DNA of 57,235 bases from Nocardioides sp. (GCF_030149505.1 NZ_JASBRN010000046.1:1-57235), one strand, 5' to 3'. Counted from the first letter of the stretch, positions 23,492-32,523 are shown. Notes: generated by a model from the letters alone, not told the origin. Program-made: numbers and translations.

Positions 23492-25092
23492 GCTCTTTCC
23501 TCCCCGCCCTCACCACGCCGTACGCCGCCGGCGGCCGCCTCCCGCGCGGCGCCTGGCGCCCGGGCCGCGACCGGCGCGCCGAGCACCAGCCCGCTCCCCC
23601 GGCCGGCCTGCGCGAGGACGGCGGGCGGCACCGGGTGGCCGTCGTCGGGGGCGGCATCGCCGGGCTCGCGGCCGCGACGGCGCTGGCCGAGCGCGGCGTG
23701 CGGGTCGAGCTGCTGGAGTCCACCCCGCGGCTCGGCGGACGGGTGGCGTCGTGGCCGGTCCAGGTCGACGGCTCGACGGTGGCGATGAGTCGCGGCTTCC
23801 ACGCGTTCTTCCGGCAGTACTACAACCTGCGCTCGCTGCTGCGCCGTGCCGACCCGTCGTTGACCGCCCTGCGGGCCGTCGAGGACTACCCGCTGCTCGC
23901 GGCCGAGGGCATGCGCGACTCCTTCACCCACATCCCGCGCACGCCGCCGTGGAGCGTCATGGGCTTCGTGCTGCGCTCGCCCTCCTTCACCGCGCGCGAC
24001 CTGGCCCGCGTGGACGTGGCGGAGGCGCTCGGCCTGCTCGACGTCGCCTTCCCCGACACCTTCTCCGCCCTCGACGGGCGCAGCGCCGCCGACGTGCTGG
24101 ACCGGCTGCGCTTCCCCGACCGGGCGCGACACCTCGCGCTCGAGGTCTTCGCGCGCAGCTTCTTCGCCGACCCCCGGGACTTCTCCGGCGGCGAGCTGGT
24201 CGCGATGTTCCACACCTACTTCCTCGGCTCGGCCGAGGGCCTGCTCTTCGACGTCGCCGCCGACGACTTCGACACCGCGCTCTGGTCGCCGCTGGCCGCG
24301 CACCTGCAGCGGCTGGGCGCCTCCGTGGCGCTCGACTCCCCCGTGCGCGGGCTCGAGGAGCGCGGGGAGTCCGTCGTGGTCGTCACCGACGAACGCGTGC
24401 TCGAGGTCGACGCCGTCGTCGTGGCGACCGACCGCCGGCCGCTGCAGCGGCTCGTCGACGGCGCACCCTGGCTCGGCGCCTCCGACCCGGCCTGGCGCGA
24501 GCGCCTCGCCGGACTGGGCCACGCCCCACCGTTCGGCGTGTGGCGGTTGTGGCTGGACCGTCCCGCCCCGCGCGACGCCGCGCCCTTCCTCGGCACCAGC
24601 GGCTTCGGTCCCCTCGACAACATCTCCTTCCTGGAGATGCTCGAGGACGGCGCCCGCGACTGGGCCGTGCGCCACGGCGGGTCCGTCGTCGAGCTGCACG
24701 CCTACTCCCTCACCCGCGACCTCGCCGTCGACGAGGCCGCGCTGCGCGAGGTGCTCTGGCGCGAGCTGCTGCGGGTGCACCCCGAGCTCGACGGCGCCCG
24801 GGTGCTCGGCGAGGAGCTGCTCGTGCGCGAGGACTGCCCCCTGGTCGGCACCGACCCCTGGGCCACCCGCCCCGGGGTGTGTACGCCGGACCCGCGGATC
24901 GTCCTGGCCGGTGACGGCATCCGGTGCGAGCTGCCCGTCGCGCTCATGGAGCGCGCCGCCACCACCGGGTTCCAGGCCGCGGACACGTTGCTCGCCCGCT
25001 GGGACGTCGCCGGCCACGGCACCTGGAGCCCGCCCCTGCGCGGTCGGGTCCCCGGGGCCGGCGCCCTGCGTCGTACCCTCACGCGCGGCTGA
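23488..25092 (+). CDS. crtU: Carotene desaturase/methyl transferase CrtU (isorenieratene synthase type)
   Basis: A 534-residue FAD-dependent enzyme that converts beta-rings to aromatic phi-rings, moving a methyl group. The dinucleotide motif VAVVGGGIAGLAAATALAER starts near residue 49; SRGFHAFFRQYYNLRSLLR and FARSFFADPRDFSGGEL are characteristic of CrtU; the C-terminal FAD segment is IVLAGDGIRCELPVALMERA. The first 45 residues are Arg/Pro-rich and could be trimmed. It ends the operon, and its stop faces that of the crtB-Rieske gene with only nine bases between, so no room for a separate terminator is seen. Confidence 0.9.
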   Translation: MSSFLPALTTPYAAGGRLPRGAWRPGRDRRAEHQPAPPAGLREDGGRHRVAVVGGGIAGLAAATALAERGVRVELLESTPRLGGRVASWPVQVDGSTVAMSRGFHAFFRQYYNLRSLLRRADPSLTALRAVEDYPLLAAEGMRDSFTHIPRTPPWSVMGFVLRSPSFTARDLARVDVAEALGLLDVAFPDTFSALDGRSAADVLDRLRFPDRARHLALEVFARSFFADPRDFSGGELVAMFHTYFLGSAEGLLFDVAADDFDTALWSPLAAHLQRLGASVALDSPVRGLEERGESVVVVTDERVLEVDAVVVATDRRPLQRLVDGAPWLGASDPAWRERLAGLGHAPPFGVWRLWLDRPAPRDAAPFLGTSGFGPLDNISFLEMLEDGARDWAVRHGGSVVELHAYSLTRDLAVDEAALREVLWRELLRVHPELDGARVLGEELLVREDCPLVGTDPWATRPGVCTPDPRIVLAGDGIRCELPVALMERAATTGFQAADTLLARWDVAGHGTWSPPLRGRVPGAGALRRTLTRG

Positions 25093-25101
25093 GCCCTCGC
25101 G

Positions 25102-27030
25102 TCAGATGCCGTAGGACTCCCCGCGGGCGCGGAGCAGCCAGGAACGCTCGGCGTAGACCATGTCGTCGACCCAGAGGCGCCGGGCGGTGTGACGCATGGC
25201 CGGCTGCAACAGGGAGGAGACGGCGCGGGCGGCCTTGAAGCCGGGACGGTCGGAGTGCGCGATGGTGGCCTCGACCATCATCGTGCGCGGCTTGCCGTCG
25301 GGGCCGGGGCCGATCGGCGTCGCGTGGGTCTCCACCACGCTGCCGGCACCCTCGCCCTCGGTGATGGTCATGACGATCGTGCGGGCGTCGGGGCAGGCGA
25401 ACTCCGCACGCACCGGCACGCCCCAGCGCCGGCTCAGCCGGAACGTCACGTCGACGGTCAGGACCTCGTCGTCGCTGGCGGCGTCGTCGACCTCGAGGTG
25501 GCTGAAGGCGTAGGGGTGGAACCACGAGCCGTGCCAGGGGTCGAGCCGGTTGGCGATGATGTCCCGGGGCTCGCAGGTGCCGGGCAGCTCCACGACCGCC
25601 GCCACGGAGCGGGCCAGCGGCGGGCGCGCGGTGATCCGCGGCAGGTCGGAGGGCGTCTCGCCGGGGGTGGGCACGCGGACCCAGAGCAGCACGCCGTCGT
25701 CGTGGGCGGCGTACGCCGGCCAGCCGGGCTGCCCCTCGGGGGCCAGCGCGAGGCCGTGCCAGCGGCAGTGCAGCCTGTCGCCGAACACCTCGCAGTCGGT
25801 GAGCAACGCGCCCAGGTGCGGGCACGAGCCCGGACCCGCGGCGACCCCGGTGCTGGTGCGCCACAGCACGACCTCGCGGCCGGCGACGGAGCGGGTGATG
25901 CTGGTGCTGCCGAGCGCGGTGGAGGGCCCGACGGTGTACCACCCACCGGGGTCGCGGGCCAGGGCCACGTCGAGGGCGGCCCGGATGCGGGCGGGCTTCG
26001 CGTGCTGCCACGACGGCTCGAGCTGGTCGCGGCGCGGCATCGGCTTCAGCGCGATGGGGATGCGCGGCGAGGTCTCGTGGCTCGCTCCGCTCGCACCTCG
26101 ACCGGCAGGGGCGGGGGCGCTCCCGGGCGAAGCGCGCAGCGCACCGGCGGCGGTGACGCCGAGGGCCGCGCCGGCGAGGGCCGCCTTGCGCCAGGTCGGG
26201 ACGACGACCCGCTCGCCGAAGACGTCGTAGCCGGCGTCCTCGATCCGGTCCAGGATGCCGGCGTACAGGCGGCGGGCGGTGCCGACGCAACGGCGCGAGG
26301 CGTCCGGGAGCAGGGCCAGGCCGCGGTCGGCCTCGGCGTACAGCTCGCGGTTGCGCTCGACCTCGAACGCCATGAGCGCGCGCCACGCGGCGTCGGCCCG
26401 GCGTCGGGCGGGGTCGGCGCCGAAGCGCTCGAGGTCCTCCTGGGGGATGTAGACCCGGCCGCGGTCGAGGTCATCGGCGACGTCGCGCAGGAAGTTGGTC
26501 AGCTGGAAGGCGTTGCCGAGCGCGCGCGCAGGCTCCTTGGCCGAGGCCGAGCTCGGCTCGAGGACGGGCAGCATCATCTCGCCGATGACCGCGGCCGAGC
26601 CCTCCATGTAGCCGAGCAGGTCCTCCCAGGTGTCGTACGTCGTGGTGGTGAGGTCCCGGGCCATCGCCCCGAAGAACCGCTCGAAGCACTCCGGGTCGAT
26701 CCGGGTCTCCCGGACGGTGTGGCCGACGGCGGCCAGCACCGGGTCGGGGCTGGTGCCCTCCTCCACGGCCCGCAGGAACGCGGCCTGGAAGTCGGCCAGG
26801 GCCTGCTCGGTCGCGGCGACCTTCCCCGGGTCGGTGGCACCCGGGGCGTCGACGATGTCGTCGGCGAGGCGGCACAGCGCGTAGACCGCGTGCACGTGCC
26901 GACGGCGCTCCTTGGGCAGGATCGCCGCACCCCAGTAGTAGGTCGTGCCGTGCCGCCGCGTGAGCTCCGCGCACCGGCGGTAGCCCTCGACGAGGTCCGG
27001 TTCCACCGGGGACGTCGCGACCGCTGACAC
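25102..27030 (-). CDS. crtB: Phytoene synthase fused to a Rieske [2Fe-2S] domain protein
   Basis: One continuous 642-codon frame. Residues 1 to about 300 are phytoene synthase, joining two GGPP molecules: HGTTYYWGAAILPKERRR, first Asp motif RLADDIVD, second Asp motif RDVADDLDRGRVYIP. Residues from 331 (MPRRDQLEPSWQ) match the separate Rieske/DUF5914 protein of streptomycete carotenoid loci: cluster ligands C403, H405 (SCPHLGAL) and C422, H425 (HCRWHGL), then a C-terminal substrate domain. The linker at residues 310-320 (GRGASGASHET) is encoded by a REP-like repeat. Two separate genes are the usual state, so this is a fusion. The GTG start lies one base after the crtI stop. A separate start at the ATG at 26040 has no ribosome site. 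Confidence 0.88.
   Translation of the reverse strand: MSAVATSPVEPDLVEGYRRCAELTRRHGTTYYWGAAILPKERRRHVHAVYALCRLADDIVDAPGATDPGKVAATEQALADFQAAFLRAVEEGTSPDPVLAAVGHTVRETRIDPECFERFFGAMARDLTTTTYDTWEDLLGYMEGSAAVIGEMMLPVLEPSSASAKEPARALGNAFQLTNFLRDVADDLDRGRVYIPQEDLERFGADPARRRADAAWRALMAFEVERNRELYAEADRGLALLPDASRRCVGTARRLYAGILDRIEDAGYDVFGERVVVPTWRKAALAGAALGVTAAGALRASPGSAPAPAGRGASGASHETSPRIPIALKPMPRRDQLEPSWQHAKPARIRAALDVALARDPGGWYTVGPSTALGSTSITRSVAGREVVLWRTSTGVAAGPGSCPHLGALLTDCEVFGDRLHCRWHGLALAPEGQPGWPAYAAHDDGVLLWVRVPTPGETPSDLPRITARPPLARSVAAVVELPGTCEPRDIIANRLDPWHGSWFHPYAFSHLEVDDAASDDEVLTVDVTFRLSRRWGVPVRAEFACPDARTIVMTITEGEGAGSVVETHATPIGPGPDGKPRTMMVEATIAHSDRPGFKAARAVSSLLQPAMRHTARRLWVDDMVYAERSWLLRARGESYGI
26071..26103. 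repeat. REP-like element inside the crtB-Rieske linker
   Basis: Begins GGTCTCGTGGCTCGCTCCGC and ends CACCTCGACC, the boundaries shared with the dispersed REP-like elements at 33954, 35165 and 36263 (GGTCTCGA... / ...TCGACC). It lies exactly between the two domains of the fused gene and is read in frame. Confidence 0.6.
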
Positions 27031-27031
27031 C

Positions 27032-28561
27032 TCAGGCCACCTCGGTACGCCGCGCCGGCCGCGGCTTCCAGGCGGGCGCAGCCGGCAGGTAGTCGGTGAC
27101 CCGCTGGGCGGCCAGCTTGCCGGAGACCAGCACCATCGGGACGCCGACACCGGGGGTGGTGCCGGAGCCCGCGAAGAAGAAGCCGGGCACGCGCTTCTCG
27201 ACGTTGGACGGGCGGAACGGACCGGTCTGGGCGAAGGTGTGGGCCAGCGCGAACGGCGTGCCGCGCTCCATGCCCTGGGCCTCCCAGTCGACGGGGTCCA
27301 CCAGCTCCTCGGCGACGATGTCGGTCGGGTAGCCCTCGCGCTCCAGGAAGCGCTCCAGCTCCTCGCGGGTGCGGCCCCGCTGGGTCTTCCAGTCCACGAC
27401 GCCGTCGAGGTTGGGCGCGGGCTCGAGGACGTAGAGGACGTGCGACCCGTCGGGGGCCAGCGAGGGGTCGCTCATCGTCGGGACCGTCACCAGGCGCGAG
27501 GGGTCCGGCATCATCCGGCCCTGCTTGATCAGGGCGTCGAAGGAGGAGTCCCAGGCGTCGGCGAAGTGGATGTTGTGGTGCCGGGTCCCCTCGGGGAGCC
27601 CGCCGCGGACGCCGACGTGCCACACGACGGCCGAGGGCGAGTACTTGCCCTTCTTCACGACCCGCGGCGGCGCGAGGTCGGGGAGCAGGCGGCGGTAGGC
27701 CACCGGCAGGTCGAGGGTGCACACGACGGCGTCGGCGGCCAGCCGCTCACCGCCCTCGGAGTCACCCTCGATGACGATGCCGGCGACGGCACCGTCGGCG
27801 CGGCGCAGCACCTCGGTGACCCGCTGGCCCAGGCGCAGCTCGACACCGGCGTCGGTGGCGGCCTTGGCCAGCGCGTGCGGGACCGCCGACATGCCGCCGT
27901 CGGGGAACCAGACGCCCTCGATGCAGTCCATGTAGGTGATGACCGCGTAGAGGGCCAGCGCCGAGGACGGCGGCAGCCCGGCGTACATCGCCTGGAAGGT
28001 GAAGAGCCGGCGCAGCCGGTCGTCGGCGAAGCGGCGCCGGACGTTGGGCCCGAGCCGCCCGAACCCGCCGAGGCCCAGCAGCTTCGCGGCGGCGGCCGGC
28101 GAGGAGACGAGGTCGAGCGGGGAGTCGAAGTTGGCGTCGATGAAGTGCGGCATCTCGACGTCGTAGAGCTTCTTCAGCCACGCGCTGAAGTCGTCGAAGG
28201 CGGCCGCGTCGGCGGGCCCGCAGACGGTGCGGATCTCCTCGCGCATCGCCTCGTGGCCGTGGCGGACCAGGATCTCGGAGCCGTCGGCGAACTTGGCGCG
28301 GTACGCCGGGTCGAGCATCCGCATGGGGAGCAGGGCGTCGAGGTCGCCACCGGCGGCGGAGACCACGTCGTCGAGCAGCCCGCGCATGGTGAGCACGGTC
28401 GGACCGGTGTCGAAGGTGTAGCCGTCACGGTCGACCCGACCGGCGCGCCCGCCCGGGGCGTCCTCGGCCTCGACCAGGACGACCTCGTGGCCCGAGCGGC
28501 TCAGGTGGCAGGCCGTCGCGAGACCGGCGAGCCCGGCCCCGATCACGACCACGCGGCTCAT
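27032..28561 (-). CDS. crtI: Phytoene desaturase
   Basis: A 509-residue FAD enzyme that introduces double bases' equivalents, i.e. desaturates phytoene stepwise to lycopene. The N-terminal dinucleotide fold is VVVIGAGLAGLATACHLSRS with VEAEDAPGGRAG; the CrtI segment DGYTFDTGPTVLTM follows, and the C-terminal family signature is GFFFAGSGTTPGVGVPMVLV. Length and motifs are normal. It starts at the ATG in a four-base ATGA overlap with crtE and is followed after one base by crtB. Confidence 0.95.
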   Translation of the reverse strand: MSRVVVIGAGLAGLATACHLSRSGHEVVLVEAEDAPGGRAGRVDRDGYTFDTGPTVLTMRGLLDDVVSAAGGDLDALLPMRMLDPAYRAKFADGSEILVRHGHEAMREEIRTVCGPADAAAFDDFSAWLKKLYDVEMPHFIDANFDSPLDLVSSPAAAAKLLGLGGFGRLGPNVRRRFADDRLRRLFTFQAMYAGLPPSSALALYAVITYMDCIEGVWFPDGGMSAVPHALAKAATDAGVELRLGQRVTEVLRRADGAVAGIVIEGDSEGGERLAADAVVCTLDLPVAYRRLLPDLAPPRVVKKGKYSPSAVVWHVGVRGGLPEGTRHHNIHFADAWDSSFDALIKQGRMMPDPSRLVTVPTMSDPSLAPDGSHVLYVLEPAPNLDGVVDWKTQRGRTREELERFLEREGYPTDIVAEELVDPVDWEAQGMERGTPFALAHTFAQTGPFRPSNVEKRVPGFFFAGSGTTPGVGVPMVLVSGKLAAQRVTDYLPAAPAWKPRPARRTEVA

Positions 28562-29754
28562 CGGGTCCTCCAGCACACGGTGTCGGCGACCTGGCGCAGA
28601 CCCGCGACCCCGGCGGGGTGCAGCGCGGGCTCCTCGAGTGCTGCGAGGGCACTCGCGTGGCTGCGGCGTACCTGCTCCTCGGCCCGCTGGCGGACCCCGG
28701 TGCTCTCCATGATCTGTGCTGCCTCCTCGACGTCGCCGTCCTCGTGCTGCTGGTTCCTGATGCGGGCGACCACGTCCGCGGCGCGGCCGGTCGCCTCCTG
28801 CTCCGCCCACGCGAGCAGCACGGTGGCCTTGCCCGCGCGCAGGTCGTCGTGGGCGGGTTTGCCGGTGAGCTCGGGGTCGCCCCAGACGCCGAGCAGGTCG
28901 TCGCGCAGGGCGAAGGCCTCGCCGAGGTGCGCGCCGTACTCCCCCAGGGCGCCCAGCACCTCGGACCCGGCGCCGGCCGCGACCGCGCCCAGCTCGAGCG
29001 GGCGCTGGATGGTGTAGCCGCCGGACTTGGCGCGGGCCACGGCCCAGGCGCGGTCCTCGGCGTTCGCGCCGCCACCGGCGGCCGCCTCGGACAGGTCGAG
29101 GACCTGTCCGCGCACGAGCTCGACGCTGGTGCGCCACCACAGGTGCCGCACCGGCTGGGAGAGCTCGGCGACGATCGCGTCGGCCTCCATGTGGGCCAGG
29201 TCGCCGACGAGCACGGCCACGGACTCGCCGTAGCGCAGCGCGTCGTCGCGACCGCCGGCCGCGCGGTGGCAGTCGCTGGCGACCACGTGCGTGGCGGGAC
29301 GGCCGCGGCGGGTGGTCGAGCCGTCCATCACGTCGTCCTGGGCGAGGCCGAAGGCGTGCAGCAGCTCCAGCGCCGCGCCGATGCGCACGGGCACCGTCGG
29401 GTCGGCGCCGGACTCCGCGCCGCCGGCGGCGAGCCAGCCCCAGTGGCACATGAGCGGCCGGAAGCGCTTGCCCGCGCCGAGCACGAGCTCGGCGAGGATG
29501 CCGGGCAGGCCCTGCTCGCCGAGCACCGGGTCGGCGTCGCCGGCCAGCGGCTCGGGGCCGGGCCCGCGGCGCCACTCCCCCGCCAGGCGGTCCAGGCGCA
29601 GCCGGAGCAGCTCCTCGACGGCAGCGAGGGCCTCGGCCCCGGTCTGCTCGGCGTGCGCGGTGGTGGGTGCGGGCGGCTCCTCACCCGTGGCCGCACCGGC
29701 CCGCGCCGAGCGCGGGCGACGCGCCGTCGGCGGGGCCAGCATCTCCGCGGTCAC
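28558..29754 (-). CDS. crtE: Geranylgeranyl diphosphate synthase
   Basis: A 398-residue trans-isoprenyl diphosphate synthase supplying the C20 precursor. The first Asp-rich motif is DDVMD (140-144) in LLHAFGLAQDDVMDGSTTRR and the second is DDLLGVWGD (285-293); GAGKRFRP carries the diphosphate-binding Lys/Arg. The first 45 residues are Ala/Pro-rich and not conserved. The GTG start overlaps the idi stop by four bases; an ATG four codons inside is the alternative. Confidence 0.94.
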   Translation of the reverse strand: MTAEMLAPPTARRPRSARAGAATGEEPPAPTTAHAEQTGAEALAAVEELLRLRLDRLAGEWRRGPGPEPLAGDADPVLGEQGLPGILAELVLGAGKRFRPLMCHWGWLAAGGAESGADPTVPVRIGAALELLHAFGLAQDDVMDGSTTRRGRPATHVVASDCHRAAGGRDDALRYGESVAVLVGDLAHMEADAIVAELSQPVRHLWWRTSVELVRGQVLDLSEAAAGGGANAEDRAWAVARAKSGGYTIQRPLELGAVAAGAGSEVLGALGEYGAHLGEAFALRDDLLGVWGDPELTGKPAHDDLRAGKATVLLAWAEQEATGRAADVVARIRNQQHEDGDVEEAAQIMESTGVRQRAEEQVRRSHASALAALEEPALHPAGVAGLRQVADTVCWRTR

Positions 29755-30407
29755 CGGGCGGCTCCCAGGCTGCGGGTCGCCAGCGAGCGCAGGTCGTCGC
29801 CGGCGAGCGCGCCCAGCTGGGCGACCTGCAGGACCATCCAGGGACTCAGCAGGAACGGGGAGGCCCCCGCGGTACGGCGTACGTCGGACCAGTCCAGCCA
29901 GGCGTGCTCCGCGACTTCCGAGGGGTCGGGCCGAGGCTCGGTGCCGACCGGGACGACGGTGAGGTGGACCGGGCAGATCTCGTTCTCCACGACACCCGAG
30001 GCGTCGACGGCGCGGTAGCGGAAGTCGGGCAGCACCACGTCGAGCTCGCCGACCTCGAGGCCGAGCTCCTCGGCGGTACGCCGCCGCACGGCGGCCGGCA
30101 TCGGCTCGTCCGGCTGGGGGTGGCCGCAGCAGGAGTTGGTCCAGACCCCCGGCCAGGCGGTCTTGCCGGTGGCGCGGCGGGTGAGCAGCAGCCGGCCGTC
30201 GGTGTCGACGACGTACAGCGAGAACGCGAGGTGGAGCGGGGTCTCGCGGGTGTGGACGCGAATGCGAGGGGCGGTGCCGGTCGGGCGACCCTCCTCGTCG
30301 AGGAGCACTACGAGGTCGCCCGGGTGTGAGGGTGCGTCCTGCGGGGTATCCCCCTGGGCGTCGACCGGGCGGGCCGACATGGCCGCGCCGTGCGCGAGTG
30401 GGCTCAT
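29751..30407 (-). CDS. idi: Isopentenyl-diphosphate delta-isomerase, type I
   Basis: A 218-residue Nudix-fold enzyme interconverting IPP and DMAPP, priming the C5 pool for CrtE. The catalytic Cys is in WTNSCCGHPQPDE with the metal-binding His, and the Nudix-like acid segment is AAVRRRTAEELGLEVGEL; the catalytic Glu is in VENEICPVHL. The start at MSPLAHGAAM is the first in frame; MSARPVDAQG nine codons later is possible. It is the promoter-proximal gene of the idi-crtE-crtI-crtB operon; an inverted repeat about 35 bases upstream may be its operator. Confidence 0.93.
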   Translation of the reverse strand: MSPLAHGAAMSARPVDAQGDTPQDAPSHPGDLVVLLDEEGRPTGTAPRIRVHTRETPLHLAFSLYVVDTDGRLLLTRRATGKTAWPGVWTNSCCGHPQPDEPMPAAVRRRTAEELGLEVGELDVVLPDFRYRAVDASGVVENEICPVHLTVVPVGTEPRPDPSEVAEHAWLDWSDVRRTAGASPFLLSPWMVLQVAQLGALAGDDLRSLATRSLGAAR

Positions 30408-30439
30408 CGTGGGCTCGCTCTCTGTTCGCTACGGCTGCA

Positions 30440-30464
30440 CGTCTGCATCGAACGTAGGCAGACG
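30440..30464. promoter_or_regulatory. Inverted repeat upstream of the idi-crt operon
   Basis: CGTCTGC and GCAGACG are exact complements separated by 11 bases that contain TACGTT on the minus strand, a possible -10 box. Placement over the promoter suggests an operator for the carotenoid operon. Confidence 0.4.
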
Positions 30465-30521
30465 CATCCGAGGACAGGTCACCCAACAGGGTGCCTGACG
30501 GGTCAAACCGTCGCCCGAGGT

Positions 30522-31595
30522 CTAGACGCTGTCCCAGCGGAAGAGCTTGGCCGAGACCAGCGTGACCACGAGGGCGAACGCGGCGAGGATCCCCAGCACC
30601 GGCAGGGCGGCGGCCGGGCCCTCTCCCCGGACCATGACGTCGAGCATCCCCTCGTTGAGGTGCTTGAGCGGCATCAGGTCCGAGATGGTCTGCAACCACC
30701 GCGGCGCCCCGTCGAGGGAGAAGAAGGAACCGCTGAGGAACGCCATCGGCAGGACCATGAAGTTGGCGGCGTTGACCGCCGCCTCCGCCGTGGTGGTCAG
30801 CGCGCCGGCGAGGAGGCCGAGGGCCATGAAGCACAGCGTCCCGACCAGCACCAGCGGCACGGCCATCCACCAGGAGCCGGTGAGCGACAGCCCGAAGAAC
30901 GCCATGCCGACCCCGAGGAAGATCGCGGTCTGCACCAGCGCGATGCCGAGGGTGACCACGACGCGCGCGGACACGATGGTGCGCGTGCGCACCGGCGCCA
31001 GCTGGAGGCGTCGCATCAGCTTGGTCTGCCGCCACCCCTGCAGGGTGGCGGCCGCGCCGATCGCCGCACTGGTCGCGATCGCCCAGCCCAGCAGGCCGGG
31101 GGTCACGAACTGGATCACGGTCAGCGACTCGTCCTCCACCCGCTCCACGTCGAGCGCGAACGGCACCGCCGAGCCGGCCTCCTGCGCGAGCAGGGCCACG
31201 TTGGTGCCCTCCACGAGGGCCCGCAGGGTCGCCTGCGTGACGGCGGCCTGCACCTGGTCGGTCTGCGTGTAGTGCGCCACCAGGGTGCCGCCGTCCTGGC
31301 GCAGCGCGACGTCGGCGTCACCGCTGCGCACCTGCTCCAGCGCGGTGTCGAGGTCGTCGACCCGGCGTACGTCGAAGGCCGCGTCGAACGCCTCGCGGGC
31401 CTCCGGGGACAGGGCCTCGACCAGCGCGAGGTCGCCGACCTGCACCAGCTCGGCGGCCGGCTGCCCGCGGTCGGACAGCACGCCACCGAAGAAGACCAGG
31501 AACATCAGCGGGAAGACGACCGCGAAGAACAGCGAGGCCCGGTCGCGGACGAAGCCGCGCACGATCGCCGCGGCGATGGCGGAGAAGGCCCTCAT
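30522..31595 (-). CDS. ABC-2 type transporter permease
   Basis: A 357-residue membrane protein of the ABC-2 exporter family. One helix near the N-terminus (DRASLFFAVVFPLMFLVFFG) is followed by a long extracytoplasmic loop (about 45-175) and then five helices, including FVTPGLLGWAIATSAAIGAA and FMVLPMAFLSGSFFSLDGAP. The start is coupled to the ATPase gene by a four-base overlap. Substrate is unknown; such pairs often give drug or lipid resistance. The position next to the carotenoid operon is probably coincidental. Confidence 0.9.
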   Translation of the reverse strand: MRAFSAIAAAIVRGFVRDRASLFFAVVFPLMFLVFFGGVLSDRGQPAAELVQVGDLALVEALSPEAREAFDAAFDVRRVDDLDTALEQVRSGDADVALRQDGGTLVAHYTQTDQVQAAVTQATLRALVEGTNVALLAQEAGSAVPFALDVERVEDESLTVIQFVTPGLLGWAIATSAAIGAAATLQGWRQTKLMRRLQLAPVRTRTIVSARVVVTLGIALVQTAIFLGVGMAFFGLSLTGSWWMAVPLVLVGTLCFMALGLLAGALTTTAEAAVNAANFMVLPMAFLSGSFFSLDGAPRWLQTISDLMPLKHLNEGMLDVMVRGEGPAAALPVLGILAAFALVVTLVSAKLFRWDSV

Positions 31596-32491
31596 GCGCG
31601 GTAGCTCCGTCCGGTGAGCGCGAGGAAGACGTCCTCGAGGGTCCCGGTCTGCACCCGCACCCCGTCGAGGGCGCCGAGCTCCCCGAGCCGGGCCACCACG
31701 TCGGCGGGGTGCCGGGTGGTGAGCACCGTGCCGTCGGGCCCCACCTCGACCGACTCGGTGCCGGCGATGCCGCGGGCCCCGGCCTCGTCGAGTTGGCCGG
31801 GGGCCACGAGAATCCGCGCGGGAGCGTCGAGGTGGCGCACCAGCTCGGCCGGCGACCCGACCTGCAGCACCCGGCCGGAGTCCATCACCGCGACCCGGTC
31901 GCAGAGGACCTCCGCCTCGTCCATGTAGTGGGTGGTGAGCACGACGGTGCGGCCGGCCTCGTTGATGCCCGACAGCAGGTCCCAGAGGTTGCGGCGGGCC
32001 TGCGGGTCGAGGGAGGCGGTCGGCTCGTCGAGGAAGACCAGCTCGGGGTCGTGCACCAGCGCGCAGGCGATCGAGAGCCGCTGGGCCTGGCCGCCCGAGA
32101 GGTCCTCGACCCGCGCCGAGGCCTTCTCCGCGAGCCCGACCCGCTCGAGCCAGTCGTCGGCGCGCGCCGGGCTGACGTCGTACAGGGCCGCGAAGGTGCG
32201 GATCTGCTCGCGGGCGGTGAGCCGCTCGAAGAACGCCGAGGCCTGCAGCTGCACGCCGATCCGCGGGAGCACCGCCGCGTTGCGCGGCCACACCTGCTCG
32301 CCCAGCACCTCCACGGTCCCGGAGTCGGGGCGGCGCAGGCCCTCCACGACCTCCAGCAGCGTGGTCTTGCCCGCGCCGTTGGGGCCGAGCACGCCCACGA
32401 ACTCCCCGTCGGCCACGTCGAGGTCCACACCGTCGACGGCGCGCACCTCTCCGTACACCTTGGTCAGGTCCCTCACCCTGATCGCAGTCAC
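31592..32491 (-). CDS. ABC transporter ATP-binding protein (DrrA-like)
   Basis: A 299-residue nucleotide-binding subunit. Walker A GPNGAGKTT (about 36-44), Q-loop in VQLQASAFF, signature LSGGQAQRLS, Walker B LVFLDEPTASLD and the switch His in VLTTHYMDEAE are all intact. The C-terminal 80 residues form the DUF4162-like regulatory extension of DrrA-type exporters (VRVQTGTLEDVFLALTGRSY). A GTG start lies six bases after a TAGGGT -10 box, so the mRNA is predicted to be leaderless. Confidence 0.94.
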   Translation of the reverse strand: MTAIRVRDLTKVYGEVRAVDGVDLDVADGEFVGVLGPNGAGKTTLLEVVEGLRRPDSGTVEVLGEQVWPRNAAVLPRIGVQLQASAFFERLTAREQIRTFAALYDVSPARADDWLERVGLAEKASARVEDLSGGQAQRLSIACALVHDPELVFLDEPTASLDPQARRNLWDLLSGINEAGRTVVLTTHYMDEAEVLCDRVAVMDSGRVLQVGSPAELVRHLDAPARILVAPGQLDEAGARGIAGTESVEVGPDGTVLTTRHPADVVARLGELGALDGVRVQTGTLEDVFLALTGRSYRA

Positions 32492-32497
32492 GGGCTC

Positions 32498-32503
32498 ACC
32501 CTA
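32498..32503 (-). promoter_or_regulatory. -10 box of ABC exporter operon (leaderless)
   Basis: TAGGGT on the minus strand, six bases before the GTG start. Confidence 0.5.
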
Positions 32504-32523
32504 GGGGCCCACGCCGGAGTCGG

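Noticed and set aside
25102..26040. Rieske protein as a separate gene starting at the ATG at 26040
   Set aside because: No stop separates it from crtB and there is no ribosome site before the ATG; the fusion is the simpler reading, though an internal start cannot be excluded.
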